Positions 41,110 through 48,910 of a DNA stretch of 64,000 bases are shown here, piece after piece; positions within the stretch are counted from its first letter, which is position 1, and each line of letters opens with the position of its first letter. A model generated the notes under the pieces. That model saw only the letters and a program-made list of their open reading frames with translations, ran no database searches and was not told where the DNA came from. Both the position numbers and the translations under genes were made by a program. The DNA lies in contig NZ_JAERUC010000191.1 in assembly GCF_016745505.1 (NCBI RefSeq), forward strand, positions 1 through 64,000, in the 5' to 3' direction. The DNA comes from Streptomyces silvae. GTDB taxonomy: Bacteria; Actinomycetota; Actinomycetes; Streptomycetales; Streptomycetaceae.

Positions 41110-42089
41110 GCGGCGGACGCTCCCTCGGTGAGGGCGGGCCGGCGGCGCAGCCTGCGCAGCACGGTCGCCCGTTCGGTGTCCATGGAGTCCAGGACGTCGT
41201 CGAGCACGGCCTTCGGCATGTTTCTCAGTGCCGCCGCCGCGAGTGATTTCAAGGTGCGGGCCACGGACGGTTCGAATTTCTCCGGCGAACCGAGGTGGTG
41301 GGAAATGACCGCACAATAGGTCCGTACGGCTTTCGGCATAAGGATCTCCGCATCGCGGTCCGCCGCCGTATCCGCGATCACCTGGTCGTACGCCCGGATG
41401 AAATCCAGCTGGCGTTCGTCGCCGATCTGCGTGAGGGAGGAGGCGACACCCCGCCGGTAGAAATGGCTCAGCGTTCCCAGGACCGCGAAGGATTCCGCCT
41501 CCCGGTGCAGCCGCCAGATCCACGGCCGGTCCTCGGCGGTCCGCAGTCCGTCCGTGAAACGGAGCAGCCCCCGGTCGAGCAGGCTGCGGTGGTAGAGGCC
41601 CGCCCAGGCGAACGCGTAGTCCACGGACGTCGTCCGGCCGGCGGGCAGGATCGCGTCCCGGGGGTCGCTCACCACGTCCCGGAGGCCGTGCGGCACACGG
41701 CGCACCGTACGCGCCGTACCGGTGACCTGGACGTGGTCCGTGCGTACGAACGCGCAGCCCAGGGCCTCCGTACGGGCGAGCAGAGCGGCGTAGTGGCCGG
41801 GCGCCAGCCAGTCGTCGCCGTCCAGGAAGGCGATGTACTCGCCGCGGGCCGCGTCCAGACCGGTGTTGCGGGCGGTGGCCAGACCGGCGTTGCGCTCGTG
41901 TCTGCGGACCACCACCCCCTCGATCTCGTCCTGGGCCCGGCGCAGCAGATCCGGCGTCCCGTCGGTCGAGCAGTCGTCGACGAGGATGAACTCGAAGTCC
42001 TCGCGGGTGTTGGACCGCAGGCTTCTGAGCGTGTCGGGCGCGTATGCCTGGACGTTGTAGAACGGCACGATGACGGAGAGCTTGACCAC
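41106..42089 (-). CDS. Family 2 glycosyltransferase, copy 2
   Basis: A ~327-residue GT-A glycosyltransferase, paralogue of the protein at 32498 over its full length: VKLSVIVPFYNVQAYAPDTL, FILVDDCSTDGTPDLL, GLATARNTGLDAARGEYIAFLDGDDW, and SSLTQIGDERQLDF near the end. The DGD motif is intact. Possible starts are GTG 42098, ATG 42095 and GTG 42089. I choose 42089 because the -10-like box TAGCGT covers 42102-42097, leaving seven bases to that GTG, as in a leaderless mRNA, and because the paralogue starts at the equivalent place. It overlaps the second polysialyltransferase-like gene by four bases. Confidence 0.9.
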   Translation of the reverse strand: MVKLSVIVPFYNVQAYAPDTLRSLRSNTREDFEFILVDDCSTDGTPDLLRRAQDEIEGVVVRRHERNAGLATARNTGLDAARGEYIAFLDGDDWLAPGHYAALLARTEALGCAFVRTDHVQVTGTARTVRRVPHGLRDVVSDPRDAILPAGRTTSVDYAFAWAGLYHRSLLDRGLLRFTDGLRTAEDRPWIWRLHREAESFAVLGTLSHFYRRGVASSLTQIGDERQLDFIRAYDQVIADTAADRDAEILMPKAVRTYCAVISHHLGSPEKFEPSVARTLKSLAAAALRNMPKAVLDDVLDSMDTERATVLRRLRRRPALTEGASAA

Positions 42090-42096
42090 CCGCATC

Positions 42097-42173
42097 ACGC
42101 TAGGGGCGGCCCCGGCATTCGTTTCGACACCCGCCCGTACGGAAAGTGAACGGCGCGCGGCGGAAAAGTGAAC
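42097..42173 (-). promoter_or_regulatory. PHO-box-like promoter of the leftward GT2/polysialyltransferase-like unit
   Basis: On the minus strand, GTTCACTTTTC (42173-42163) and GTTCACTTTCC (42151-42141) are two 11-nt units spaced 22 bp apart, with one weak unit between them. The second unit starts 49 bases before TAGCGT (42102-42097). This geometry is the same as in the promoter at 32390-32466, although the flanking sequence differs. Confidence 0.62.
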
Positions 42174-42213
42174 CCACCCGTTTCCGGAGCCGATTCACCC
42201 TTCCGGTACGCCT

Positions 42214-42290
42214 GATCCCCAAGCGTCGACCGGCTGTTAACCATCTGTTGCCACCGCGTTGGGCCGCGGATCGAAATGGCTTCCTAGCTT
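42214..42290 (+). promoter_or_regulatory. PHO-box-like promoter of the DUF6716/neuA/neuB unit
   Basis: Consecutive 11-nt units start at 42214 (GATCCCC), 42225 (GTCGACC), 42236 (GTTAACC) and 42247 (GTTGCCA), all resembling the PhoP unit GTTCACC. GTTAACC starts exactly 49 bases before TAGCTT (42285-42290). Seven bases later comes the GTG of the first gene, so the transcript is probably leaderless. It is back to back with the leftward promoter. Confidence 0.58.
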
Positions 42291-42297
42291 TTACGAC

Positions 42298-43683
42298 GTG
42301 CCCCCTCGTACCGATGACGCGGCCTCCCCGGCCGCCACCCCAGCAGCCGGCCGTGCGGCCCTCCGCATAGCCGTGCTCGCCGACTCAGACACCCGGTGGA
42401 AATGGGGCGCGCTCACCGCGCGCCGCCTCTCCGGGGACCCGGAGACCGGCGCGGCGGAACGCCCCGTCGAGATCAGCGGGCTGCTGCTGCGCGGAAGGGC
42501 CACCCCGACGCCCCGCCAGCTCGCCGAGGTCGGCGAGGTCGGTGTCGACACCGGCCGGGTGCGCGAGGTGACCGCGGTCGAGTTCCTGCACACGGTGCGC
42601 GACGAGGCGTACGACGTCGTCGTCCTCGCCCTCGTGGGCGGCGCCGTCCAGGCGATGCTGCACGGCCTGGCCGTACTGGAGCTGCCCCGCAGGCCCGTCG
42701 TCGTCACCGGCTATGTCGGGGTCGTCTACGAGAAGCTCGCCGACGGGCTCCTGCTGCGCCACGGCGCGGACGTCGTCCTCGCCAACTCCCGCCACGACGG
42801 CGAGCGTTTCCGCGCGGTCTACGAAGGGGTCGGCGCCGACGCCTCGGCCGTCACCGAGGCGGCCCTGCCGTTCCTCGGCGGCGAGCCGCACCGGGCCCAG
42901 GAGGGCCGCGACACCGTCGTGTTCGCCGCCCAGCCCTCCGTACCGGCGTCCCGCGCCGACCGTACGTACCTGCTGCGCCGGCTCGTCGAGCACGCCCGGC
43001 TGCACCCGGGCCGCGAGGTGCTGCTGAAGCTGCGCTCCAAGCCGGGCGAGCACACCACGCACATCGAGGAGCTGCCCTACCAGCGGCTCGCGGAGCGGAT
43101 CCCCGGCGGCCTCCCGCCCAACCTCCGCCTCGTGTACGGGCACATGGGCGAGGTCCTGGACCGCACGGACCTGCTGGTCACGGTGTCCTCGACCGCCGCA
43201 CTGGAGTCCCTGCACCGGCGGATCCCGACCGCGATCCTCTCCGACCTCGGCGTACGCGAGACCCTCGGCAACCACCACTTCATCGGCTCGGGACTCATCA
43301 CGTCCTGGGACCACCTCGACGGCGGCTTCCGCCCCGAGCCCGACGAGAAGTGGCTCGCGGGCCAGGGAGTCGCCGCCGACGGGACGTACGGGGCGGCCTA
43401 CGACACCGCCCGCGCCCGGGTCGCCGCGCTGCTCGACGCAGGGCCGCTTCCCCGCCTCGCCCCCTACTACACGCCCGCCACCGCGCCCGGATACCTCCCC
43501 GGCATCCTCGCCCGCCACCACCTGGGCCCCGACGGCCACCCGCTCCCGGGAGCCGTCACGCCCAAGGAGACGGGCCGGGTCCGGGGCGCGGTCCGCGACA
43601 CCGTACGCAACGCGGCGCGCGGCGCCTACCGCCACGGCGTCCAGCGGGTCGCCCCCGTGATCCGGCGGATGGGCGAGCTGTGA
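42298..43683 (+). CDS. DUF6716-type putative glycosyltransferase
   Basis: A 461-residue protein with a GT-B-like layout, of the kind annotated in Streptomyces as DUF6716 putative glycosyltransferase. Blocks seen are RIAVLADSDTRWKWGALTARRL near residue 22, VVVTGYVGVVYEKLADGLLLRHGADVVLANS near 140, EVLLKLRSKPGEHTTHIEELPY near 240, and VTVSSTAALESLHRRIPTAIL near 295, which resembles the donor-site S-T region of CMP-nonulosonate transferases. The GTG at 42298 lies seven bases after a TAGCTT box. It opens the operon with NeuA-HAD, NeuB and a third transferase-like gene, which supports a role in polymer assembly. Confidence 0.82.
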   Translation: MPPRTDDAASPAATPAAGRAALRIAVLADSDTRWKWGALTARRLSGDPETGAAERPVEISGLLLRGRATPTPRQLAEVGEVGVDTGRVREVTAVEFLHTVRDEAYDVVVLALVGGAVQAMLHGLAVLELPRRPVVVTGYVGVVYEKLADGLLLRHGADVVLANSRHDGERFRAVYEGVGADASAVTEAALPFLGGEPHRAQEGRDTVVFAAQPSVPASRADRTYLLRRLVEHARLHPGREVLLKLRSKPGEHTTHIEELPYQRLAERIPGGLPPNLRLVYGHMGEVLDRTDLLVTVSSTAALESLHRRIPTAILSDLGVRETLGNHHFIGSGLITSWDHLDGGFRPEPDEKWLAGQGVAADGTYGAAYDTARARVAALLDAGPLPRLAPYYTPATAPGYLPGILARHHLGPDGHPLPGAVTPKETGRVRGAVRDTVRNAARGAYRHGVQRVAPVIRRMGEL

Positions 43684-43703
43684 CCACCGATTCAGGAGCA
43701 ACC

Positions 43704-44948
43704 ATGACCCCGCCCCCCACCGTGCTCGCCGTGATCCCCGCCCGCGGCGGGTCCAAGGGCGTGCCCGCGAAGAACCTCGCCCGGGTCGGCGGCGTGCCGC
43801 TCGTCGCCCGCGCCGTCCGCGCCTGCCTCGCCTCGCCCGAGGTCACGGACGTCGTCGTCACCACCGACGACCCGGCCATCGCCGCCGCGGCCAGGGCCGA
43901 GGCGGAGGCACTGGGGGAGGACCCCCGGCTGCACTGCGTGCAGCGTCCCGCCGCCATAGCCGGTGACACGGCCACCAGCGAGGACGCGGTCCTGCACGCC
44001 CTGCACACCTACGAGACGACGGCGGGCGGCCGGAAGACGGACGTGGTGCTGCTGGTGCAGTGCACGAGCCCCTTCATCACCCGCGAGGACATCGACGGCG
44101 TCGCCGCCGCGGTCTCCCGCGACGGCGCCGACACCGCCGTCACCGTCGCCCCCTTCCACGGCTTCGTGTGGCGCGACGGCAGCGCGGTCGAGGACGACAC
44201 CTACGGCGTCAACCACGACAAGGCCGTACGCCCGCGCCGCCAGGACCGGCCCCAGGACTACCTGGAGACCGGCGCGGCGTACGCGATGGACGTCGAGGGC
44301 TTCCGCACCCACCGCCACCGCTTCTTCGGCCACACCGCGCTCGTCCCGACCGACCCCGCCCGGGTCCTGGAGATCGACGATCCGCACGACCTGGCCCGAG
44401 CCCGCGCCCTCGCGCCGCTGCTCGACCCCTCCCCGTACCCCACGCGCGCGGACATCGACGCCGTCGTCCTCGACTTCGACGGCACGCAGACCGACGACCG
44501 CGTCCTCATCGACTCCGACGGCCGCGAGACCGTCGCGGTGCACCGCGGCGACGGCCTCGGCATCGCCGCCCTGCGCCGGGCCGGCGTACCGCTCCTGATC
44601 CTCTCCACGGAACAGAACCCGGTCGTCGCCGCCCGCGCCCGCAAGCTCCAGGTCCCCGTCCTGCACGGCATCGACCGCAAGGACCTGGCACTCAAGCAGT
44701 GGTGCGAGGAGCAGTCCATCGCTCCCGACCGCGTGCTCTACGTCGGCAACGACGTCAACGACCTGGCGTGCTTCGGCCTGGCGGGCTGGCCCGTCGCCGT
44801 GGCGAGCGCCCACGACTCGGTACGCGCCGCCGCGCGCGCCGTGACCACCAACCCCGGCGGCTCCGGCGCCATCCGCGAGATCGCGGCCTGGCTCCTGGGC
44901 CCCACCCTCACCCTCTCCACCGAAACGACCCACACCCCCACCAGGTAA
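43704..44948 (+). CDS. neuA: CMP-nonulosonate synthetase fused to KdsC-like HAD phosphatase
   Basis: A 414-residue fusion. Residues 1-235 are an acylneuraminate cytidylyltransferase that activates a nonulosonic acid with CTP: VIPARGGSKGVPAKNLARVGG near the N-terminus, VVVTTDDPAIAAAA, VLLVQCTSPFITREDID and YLETGAAYAMDV. Residues ~245-400 are a HAD phosphatase of the KdsC type, with DFDGTQTDDRV (both nucleophile/acid Asp present), ILSTEQ, and GNDVNDLACF. The phosphatase would remove phosphate from a 9-phosphate intermediate before activation. The ATG at 43704 has AGGAG nearby; GTG at 43680, overlapping the upstream stop, is an alternative. It lies 12 bases before the NeuB gene. Confidence 0.92.
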   Translation: MTPPPTVLAVIPARGGSKGVPAKNLARVGGVPLVARAVRACLASPEVTDVVVTTDDPAIAAAARAEAEALGEDPRLHCVQRPAAIAGDTATSEDAVLHALHTYETTAGGRKTDVVLLVQCTSPFITREDIDGVAAAVSRDGADTAVTVAPFHGFVWRDGSAVEDDTYGVNHDKAVRPRRQDRPQDYLETGAAYAMDVEGFRTHRHRFFGHTALVPTDPARVLEIDDPHDLARARALAPLLDPSPYPTRADIDAVVLDFDGTQTDDRVLIDSDGRETVAVHRGDGLGIAALRRAGVPLLILSTEQNPVVAARARKLQVPVLHGIDRKDLALKQWCEEQSIAPDRVLYVGNDVNDLACFGLAGWPVAVASAHDSVRAAARAVTTNPGGSGAIREIAAWLLGPTLTLSTETTHTPTR

Positions 44949-44960
44949 GGAAGCACCACC

Positions 44961-45896
44961 ATGAGCAGCACCTCCCGCCTGCGCACGTTCGGCACCCGCA
45001 CCGCCGGCCCCGGCCACCCCGTCTACGTCACCGGCGAGATCGGCATCAACCACAACGGCGACCTCGACAACGCCCTCGCGCTGATCGACGCGGCCGCCGA
45101 AGCCGGCTGCGACGCCGTCAAGTTCCAGAAGCGCACCCCGGAGATCTGCACCCCGCGCGACCAGTGGGACATCGAGCGCGACACCCCTTGGGGCCGGATG
45201 ACGTACATCGACTACCGCCACCGCGTCGAGTTCGGTGAGGCCGAGTACACCGCCATCTCGGAGCACTGCGCCAAGCGCGGCATCGACTGGTTCGCCTCCC
45301 CGTGGGACACCGAGGCCGTCGCCTTCCTGGAGAAGTTCGACGTCCCGGCCCACAAGGTCGCCTCCGCCTCCCTCACGGACGACGAGCTGCTCCGCGCGCT
45401 GCGCGCCACCGGCCGCACCGTCATCCTCTCCACCGGCATGTCCACGCCGAAGCAGATCCGGCACGCGGTCGAGGTCCTCGGCAGCGACAACATCCTGCTC
45501 TGCCACGCCACCTCGACGTACCCGGCGAAGGCCGAGGAGCTCAACCTGCGCGTCATCAACACGCTCCAGCAGGAGTACCCGAACGTCCCGATCGGCTACA
45601 GCGGCCACGAGACCGGCCTCCAGACGACCCTCGCCGCCGTCGCCCTGGGCGCCACGTTCGTCGAGCGCCACATCACCCTGGACCGCGCCATGTGGGGCTC
45701 CGACCAGGCCGCCTCCGTCGAGCCGCAGGGCCTCACGCGACTCGTCCGCGACATCCGCACCATCGAGGCGTCCCTCGGCGACGGGGTCAAGAAGGTGTAC
45801 GAGTCGGAGCTCGGCCCGATGAAGAAGCTCCGCCGGGTCGCGGGCGTCGTCGCCGAGAGCGAGAACGCCCCGGCCGCCGAGCCGGTCGCGGTCTGA
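44961..45896 (+). CDS. neuB: NeuB-like nonulosonate (phosphate) synthase
   Basis: A 311-residue NeuB-family aldolase-type synthase that condenses PEP with a hexose or hexose phosphate. Barrel motifs are GEIGINHNGDLDNAL near residue 25, DAVKFQKRTPEICT, FASPWDTEAVAFLEKF, ILSTGMST, CHATSTYPA, IGYSGHETGLQTTLAAVALGATFVERHITLDRAMWGSD (in parts; the R-H-I-T-L-D region holds a metal ligand) and DQAASVEP. The C-terminal SAF (antifreeze-like) domain of classical NeuB (~346 residues) is absent. With no epimerase, aminotransferase or acetyltransferase in the cluster, mannose or mannose-6-phosphate giving Kdn is the simplest inference. Confidence 0.92.
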   Translation: MSSTSRLRTFGTRTAGPGHPVYVTGEIGINHNGDLDNALALIDAAAEAGCDAVKFQKRTPEICTPRDQWDIERDTPWGRMTYIDYRHRVEFGEAEYTAISEHCAKRGIDWFASPWDTEAVAFLEKFDVPAHKVASASLTDDELLRALRATGRTVILSTGMSTPKQIRHAVEVLGSDNILLCHATSTYPAKAEELNLRVINTLQQEYPNVPIGYSGHETGLQTTLAAVALGATFVERHITLDRAMWGSDQAASVEPQGLTRLVRDIRTIEASLGDGVKKVYESELGPMKKLRRVAGVVAESENAPAAEPVAV

Positions 45897-45907
45897 CGGG
45901 CCGACCG

Positions 45908-46948
45908 GTGAACCTCGCCTTCGTCGAGAGCCCGGTCCAGCTCCTGAACGTCCTGGAGTGGACCCACACGCGGGGAGGACCCGACACCACCGTCGTCGTC
46001 CTCCCCCCGGTCGACCCGATGTCGCGCGGACAGCTGCGCAGGATGGCGGAGCTGGCCCGCGACGAGGGCATCACCGTCCGCTGGCAGGAGGCGCGCGGGG
46101 AGACCGGCGCGCCTCTGAAGGCCCTGCGGGCGCTGACCGGCCTGATCCGCAAGGCCGAGCGCATCGTCATCGGGGACCCGTTCTCCCGGTACGTGCAACT
46201 GCTCCTCACCCTGGTCCGCGCCCGCCGGATCACGGTCGTCGACGACGGCACCGCCACCATGGAGTTCGTCGCCCAGCTGGCGCGCGGCGAACGCCTGGTG
46301 CGCTGGCACCGCCGGGGGAGCGGCGGCCCGCGCGAGCTGCTCCTGGCCCCGGTCACCACCGCGGCCCGCCGCAGCTTCACCCCGTCGGCGTCCCGCACGG
46401 TCGAGGTGTTCACGGCGATGCCGGTGGAGGCCCCCGACGGCATCGAGGTCACGGCGAACACCTTCGCCTGGACCCGGGACCGCTTCGGGCCGCCCCTCAT
46501 CACCAAGGGCGCCGACCTGGTCGGCACCTCCCTGGTGGAGACGGGCGTGGTCGACCCCGTCCCGTACGAGGAGGCGGTCACCTCACTGGCCCGTGCCCAC
46601 GGGGCGACCCGCTACTTCGCCCACCGCCGCGAGTCGGCGGACAAGCTCCACGCCCTGGAAGCCGCCACCGGCCTGGAGATCGTCCGCCCCGACCTGCCGC
46701 TGGAACTCATCGCCCGCAGAGGCCCCATCGGCCACACGGTCCTGAGCTTCCCGTCCACCGTGGTCCACACCCTCCCGCTGGCCCTGGCGGGCACGGGCGT
46801 GAAGGTCGCGGTGTGCGACATAGCCCCGGAATGGCTGCGCGACACGGCGTCCCCGCGCGCGCAGGGCTTCCTGAGCGGCGTCACGGAGACGGCCAAGGAC
46901 GTACAGCGGCTGGCGCCTTGGCGGGTCACGGCGGTCACGGAGGGCTGA
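45908..46948 (+). CDS. Sialyltransferase-like glycosyltransferase (GT52/polyST-like)
   Basis: A 346-residue protein with the GT-B pattern of bacterial sialyltransferases. The N-terminus NLAFVESPVQLLNVLEWTH is typical of GT52/POLYST relatives. The acidic motif is ITVVDDGTATMEFVAQL (D-D-G) near residue 115, and the C-terminal Ser motif is LSFPSTVVHTLPLALAGTG near residue 285. In place of H-P there is FAHRRESADKL near 240. It should transfer a nonulosonic acid from CMP, perhaps as primer or side branch. The start is GTG at 45908, 11 bases after the NeuB stop; it is the last gene of the operon. Confidence 0.78.
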   Translation: MNLAFVESPVQLLNVLEWTHTRGGPDTTVVVLPPVDPMSRGQLRRMAELARDEGITVRWQEARGETGAPLKALRALTGLIRKAERIVIGDPFSRYVQLLLTLVRARRITVVDDGTATMEFVAQLARGERLVRWHRRGSGGPRELLLAPVTTAARRSFTPSASRTVEVFTAMPVEAPDGIEVTANTFAWTRDRFGPPLITKGADLVGTSLVETGVVDPVPYEEAVTSLARAHGATRYFAHRRESADKLHALEAATGLEIVRPDLPLELIARRGPIGHTVLSFPSTVVHTLPLALAGTGVKVAVCDIAPEWLRDTASPRAQGFLSGVTETAKDVQRLAPWRVTAVTEG

Positions 46949-46986
46949 GGGGGCCCGCCGCCCGGGCGTCCCCGCGGCGGGGCCCC
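46949..46986. terminator. Bidirectional terminator between the nonulosonate operon and the kinase gene
   Basis: GGGGGCCCGCCGC (46949-46961) pairs with GCGGCGGGGCCCC (46974-46986) with one bulged base and a 12-base loop. It fills the 37-bp gap between two convergent genes and can end both transcripts. Confidence 0.72.
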
Positions 46987-48782
46987 TACCGGTCCGCGTT
47001 CCGCCAGACGGTCAGGTCCCCCTGGAGGAAGGCGAGGTCCGGCAGGGCGGTGGACTTGGTCTGGATCACGTAGAGCCCGATGTTGCCCTTGTCGTCCTTC
47101 ATGCAGATCTCGGTGCCGGCTGCCGCCCCGGCCAGCGGCCACTCGTGCTTCGTGGCGCTGCCGAGCATGAGACGGCACTCGTCGAGGGTGGTGCCGTGGC
47201 CACCGGGTATCTGCACGAACACGGTGTGGCCGCCCTTCAGTTCGCAGCCGGCCGACTCACAGCCGAAGCGGACATCCCCCTTGCGGTTCTCCTGCGACGG
47301 CTCGGTGCCCGCGAGACTCAGCGAGTTCTTCGCGTCCATCCACACCAGAGGGAACCCCTCGGGACGGGGATCCGCGGGCGGCGCCGCGACGTCCTCGGCT
47401 GCGCCGCCCTGGGCCCCGGCCGCCGAGGAACCGGCGGAATCCGAGGCACCGGAGGGGTCCGAGGCGTCGGAGGCACCGGAGGAGGAGCCCGAGGAGGACC
47501 CGGGGGCGGATCCCGGAGCGGATGCGGACGGCTGCCCGGCCGGTCCTGTCGCCGACGTCCTGGACCCGGCCTTGTCCCGGTCGTCGAGCCGGTCCATCGC
47601 GTCCATGAGCGACCACGCCAGGGCGACCACCAGCAACGCGCCTCCCGTCACACCGGCGGCCGTGATCAGCGCGGTGCGCCTTCTTCGGGCTCTGCGCTGC
47701 TCCTGCGTCAGCTGCGGCCGGCCGGACGGCGGCTGAGGGAACCCCGGGGCGGGCACCGGCATCGGCGCGGACGTGAGCTGGGACGTGGACGCGGACGCGG
47801 ACGTGGACGTGGAGAGGGAGGGGGGCCCGGGCACGGCCGCAGGCACCGGGGGCTGCGGGTAGGCCGGGGTCGGCTCCGGTACCGGCGCCGGGACCGCGGT
47901 CTCCGGCCCGGTGAACTCCCGCCACACGGCTGGCCCCCCGCCCGCTTCGGCCTCCGCCCCCAGCCGGTGCCGGCACCACTCCACGATCTCCTCGGGCGTG
48001 GCCCGCTCCGCCGGGTCGGCGGCCAGGCACCGGGCGAACAAGGGGCGCAGGGCCTGCGGCAGCAGGGACAGATCGGGTTCGGAGTGCACGATCCGGTACA
48101 GCACGTTGACGGCCGGCCCGTCGCCGTACAGCGGCTTGCCCAGAGCCGCGTACGCCGCCGTCTGGGCGAGCGCGAAGACATCGGCCGCCGCAGTGACCTC
48201 GTCCCCGGCCGCCTGCTCCGGGGCCATGAAGGAGGGCGTTCCGATCGTGCCCCCGGTCGCCGTGTACGCGGTCCCGCCGGCGGCCAGCGCGATACCGAAG
48301 TCGATCACCCTCGGCCCGTCCGCGGCCAGCAGCACGTTCGACGGCTTCAGGTCCCGGTGCACGATGCCCTCGGCGTGGATGGCCTTCAGCGCCTCGGCCA
48401 CCCCCGCCATCAGCCACAGCACCGCAGGCACCGGCAGCGGCCCACGCCGGGTCACCGCCTCCGTCAGCGACGGCCCCGGCACGTACAGCGTGGCCAGCCA
48501 CGGGGGCACCCCGTCCGCGTCGGCGTCGATCAGCTCCGCGGTGTACGCCCCGCGGACCTGCCGGGCCGCCTTGATCTCCCGCCCGAACCGCCGCCGGAAG
48601 TCCGGATCGTCGGCCAGCTCCGGCCGCACCACCTTGATCGCCACGGGGCGGCCGCCCTGCGTGTGCGACAGATACACCCGCCCCATGCCACCGGCGCCCA
48701 GCCGCGCGGCGAGCCGGTAGCCCGCCACCACGGCCGGATCATCGGTCTGGAGTGGCTCGAATACATCCCTCGCACGGCTCAT
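46986..48782 (-). CDS. Membrane Ser/Thr protein kinase (PknB-like) with extracellular domain
   Basis: A 598-residue receptor-type Hanks kinase. The kinase domain (about residues 20-275) shows GAGGMGRVYLSH (P-loop), VAIKVVRPE (ATP lysine), HRDLKPSNVLL (catalytic loop), VIDFGIA (metal DFG) and SFMAPEQ. A Pro/Ser linker leads to one membrane span near residue 385 (TALITAAGVTGGALLVVALAW), then a Gly/Ser stalk and a ~130-residue outer domain with four cysteines (VRFGCESAGCELKGG, LDECRLML, TEICMKDD), likely disulfide-bonded. It has no PASTA repeats, so its ligand is not simply muropeptide. The ATG at 48782 is preferred over GTG at 48800, which would use the GGGGGG ribosome site itself. Confidence 0.93.
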   Translation of the reverse strand: MSRARDVFEPLQTDDPAVVAGYRLAARLGAGGMGRVYLSHTQGGRPVAIKVVRPELADDPDFRRRFGREIKAARQVRGAYTAELIDADADGVPPWLATLYVPGPSLTEAVTRRGPLPVPAVLWLMAGVAEALKAIHAEGIVHRDLKPSNVLLAADGPRVIDFGIALAAGGTAYTATGGTIGTPSFMAPEQAAGDEVTAAADVFALAQTAAYAALGKPLYGDGPAVNVLYRIVHSEPDLSLLPQALRPLFARCLAADPAERATPEEIVEWCRHRLGAEAEAGGGPAVWREFTGPETAVPAPVPEPTPAYPQPPVPAAVPGPPSLSTSTSASASTSQLTSAPMPVPAPGFPQPPSGRPQLTQEQRRARRRRTALITAAGVTGGALLVVALAWSLMDAMDRLDDRDKAGSRTSATGPAGQPSASAPGSAPGSSSGSSSGASDASDPSGASDSAGSSAAGAQGGAAEDVAAPPADPRPEGFPLVWMDAKNSLSLAGTEPSQENRKGDVRFGCESAGCELKGGHTVFVQIPGGHGTTLDECRLMLGSATKHEWPLAGAAAGTEICMKDDKGNIGLYVIQTKSTALPDLAFLQGDLTVWRNADR

Positions 48783-48910
48783 CAGCCCTGTACCCCCCAC
48801 AGTGATGCGTTGGCCAACGGCAGCAGCCTATGCCGGGTGTTGACCATCCGGTCACAGGATCTCCCCATGACCGGACCCCGGGGAGAGACGGGCAGGAGAC
48901 GCCGCTGCCC

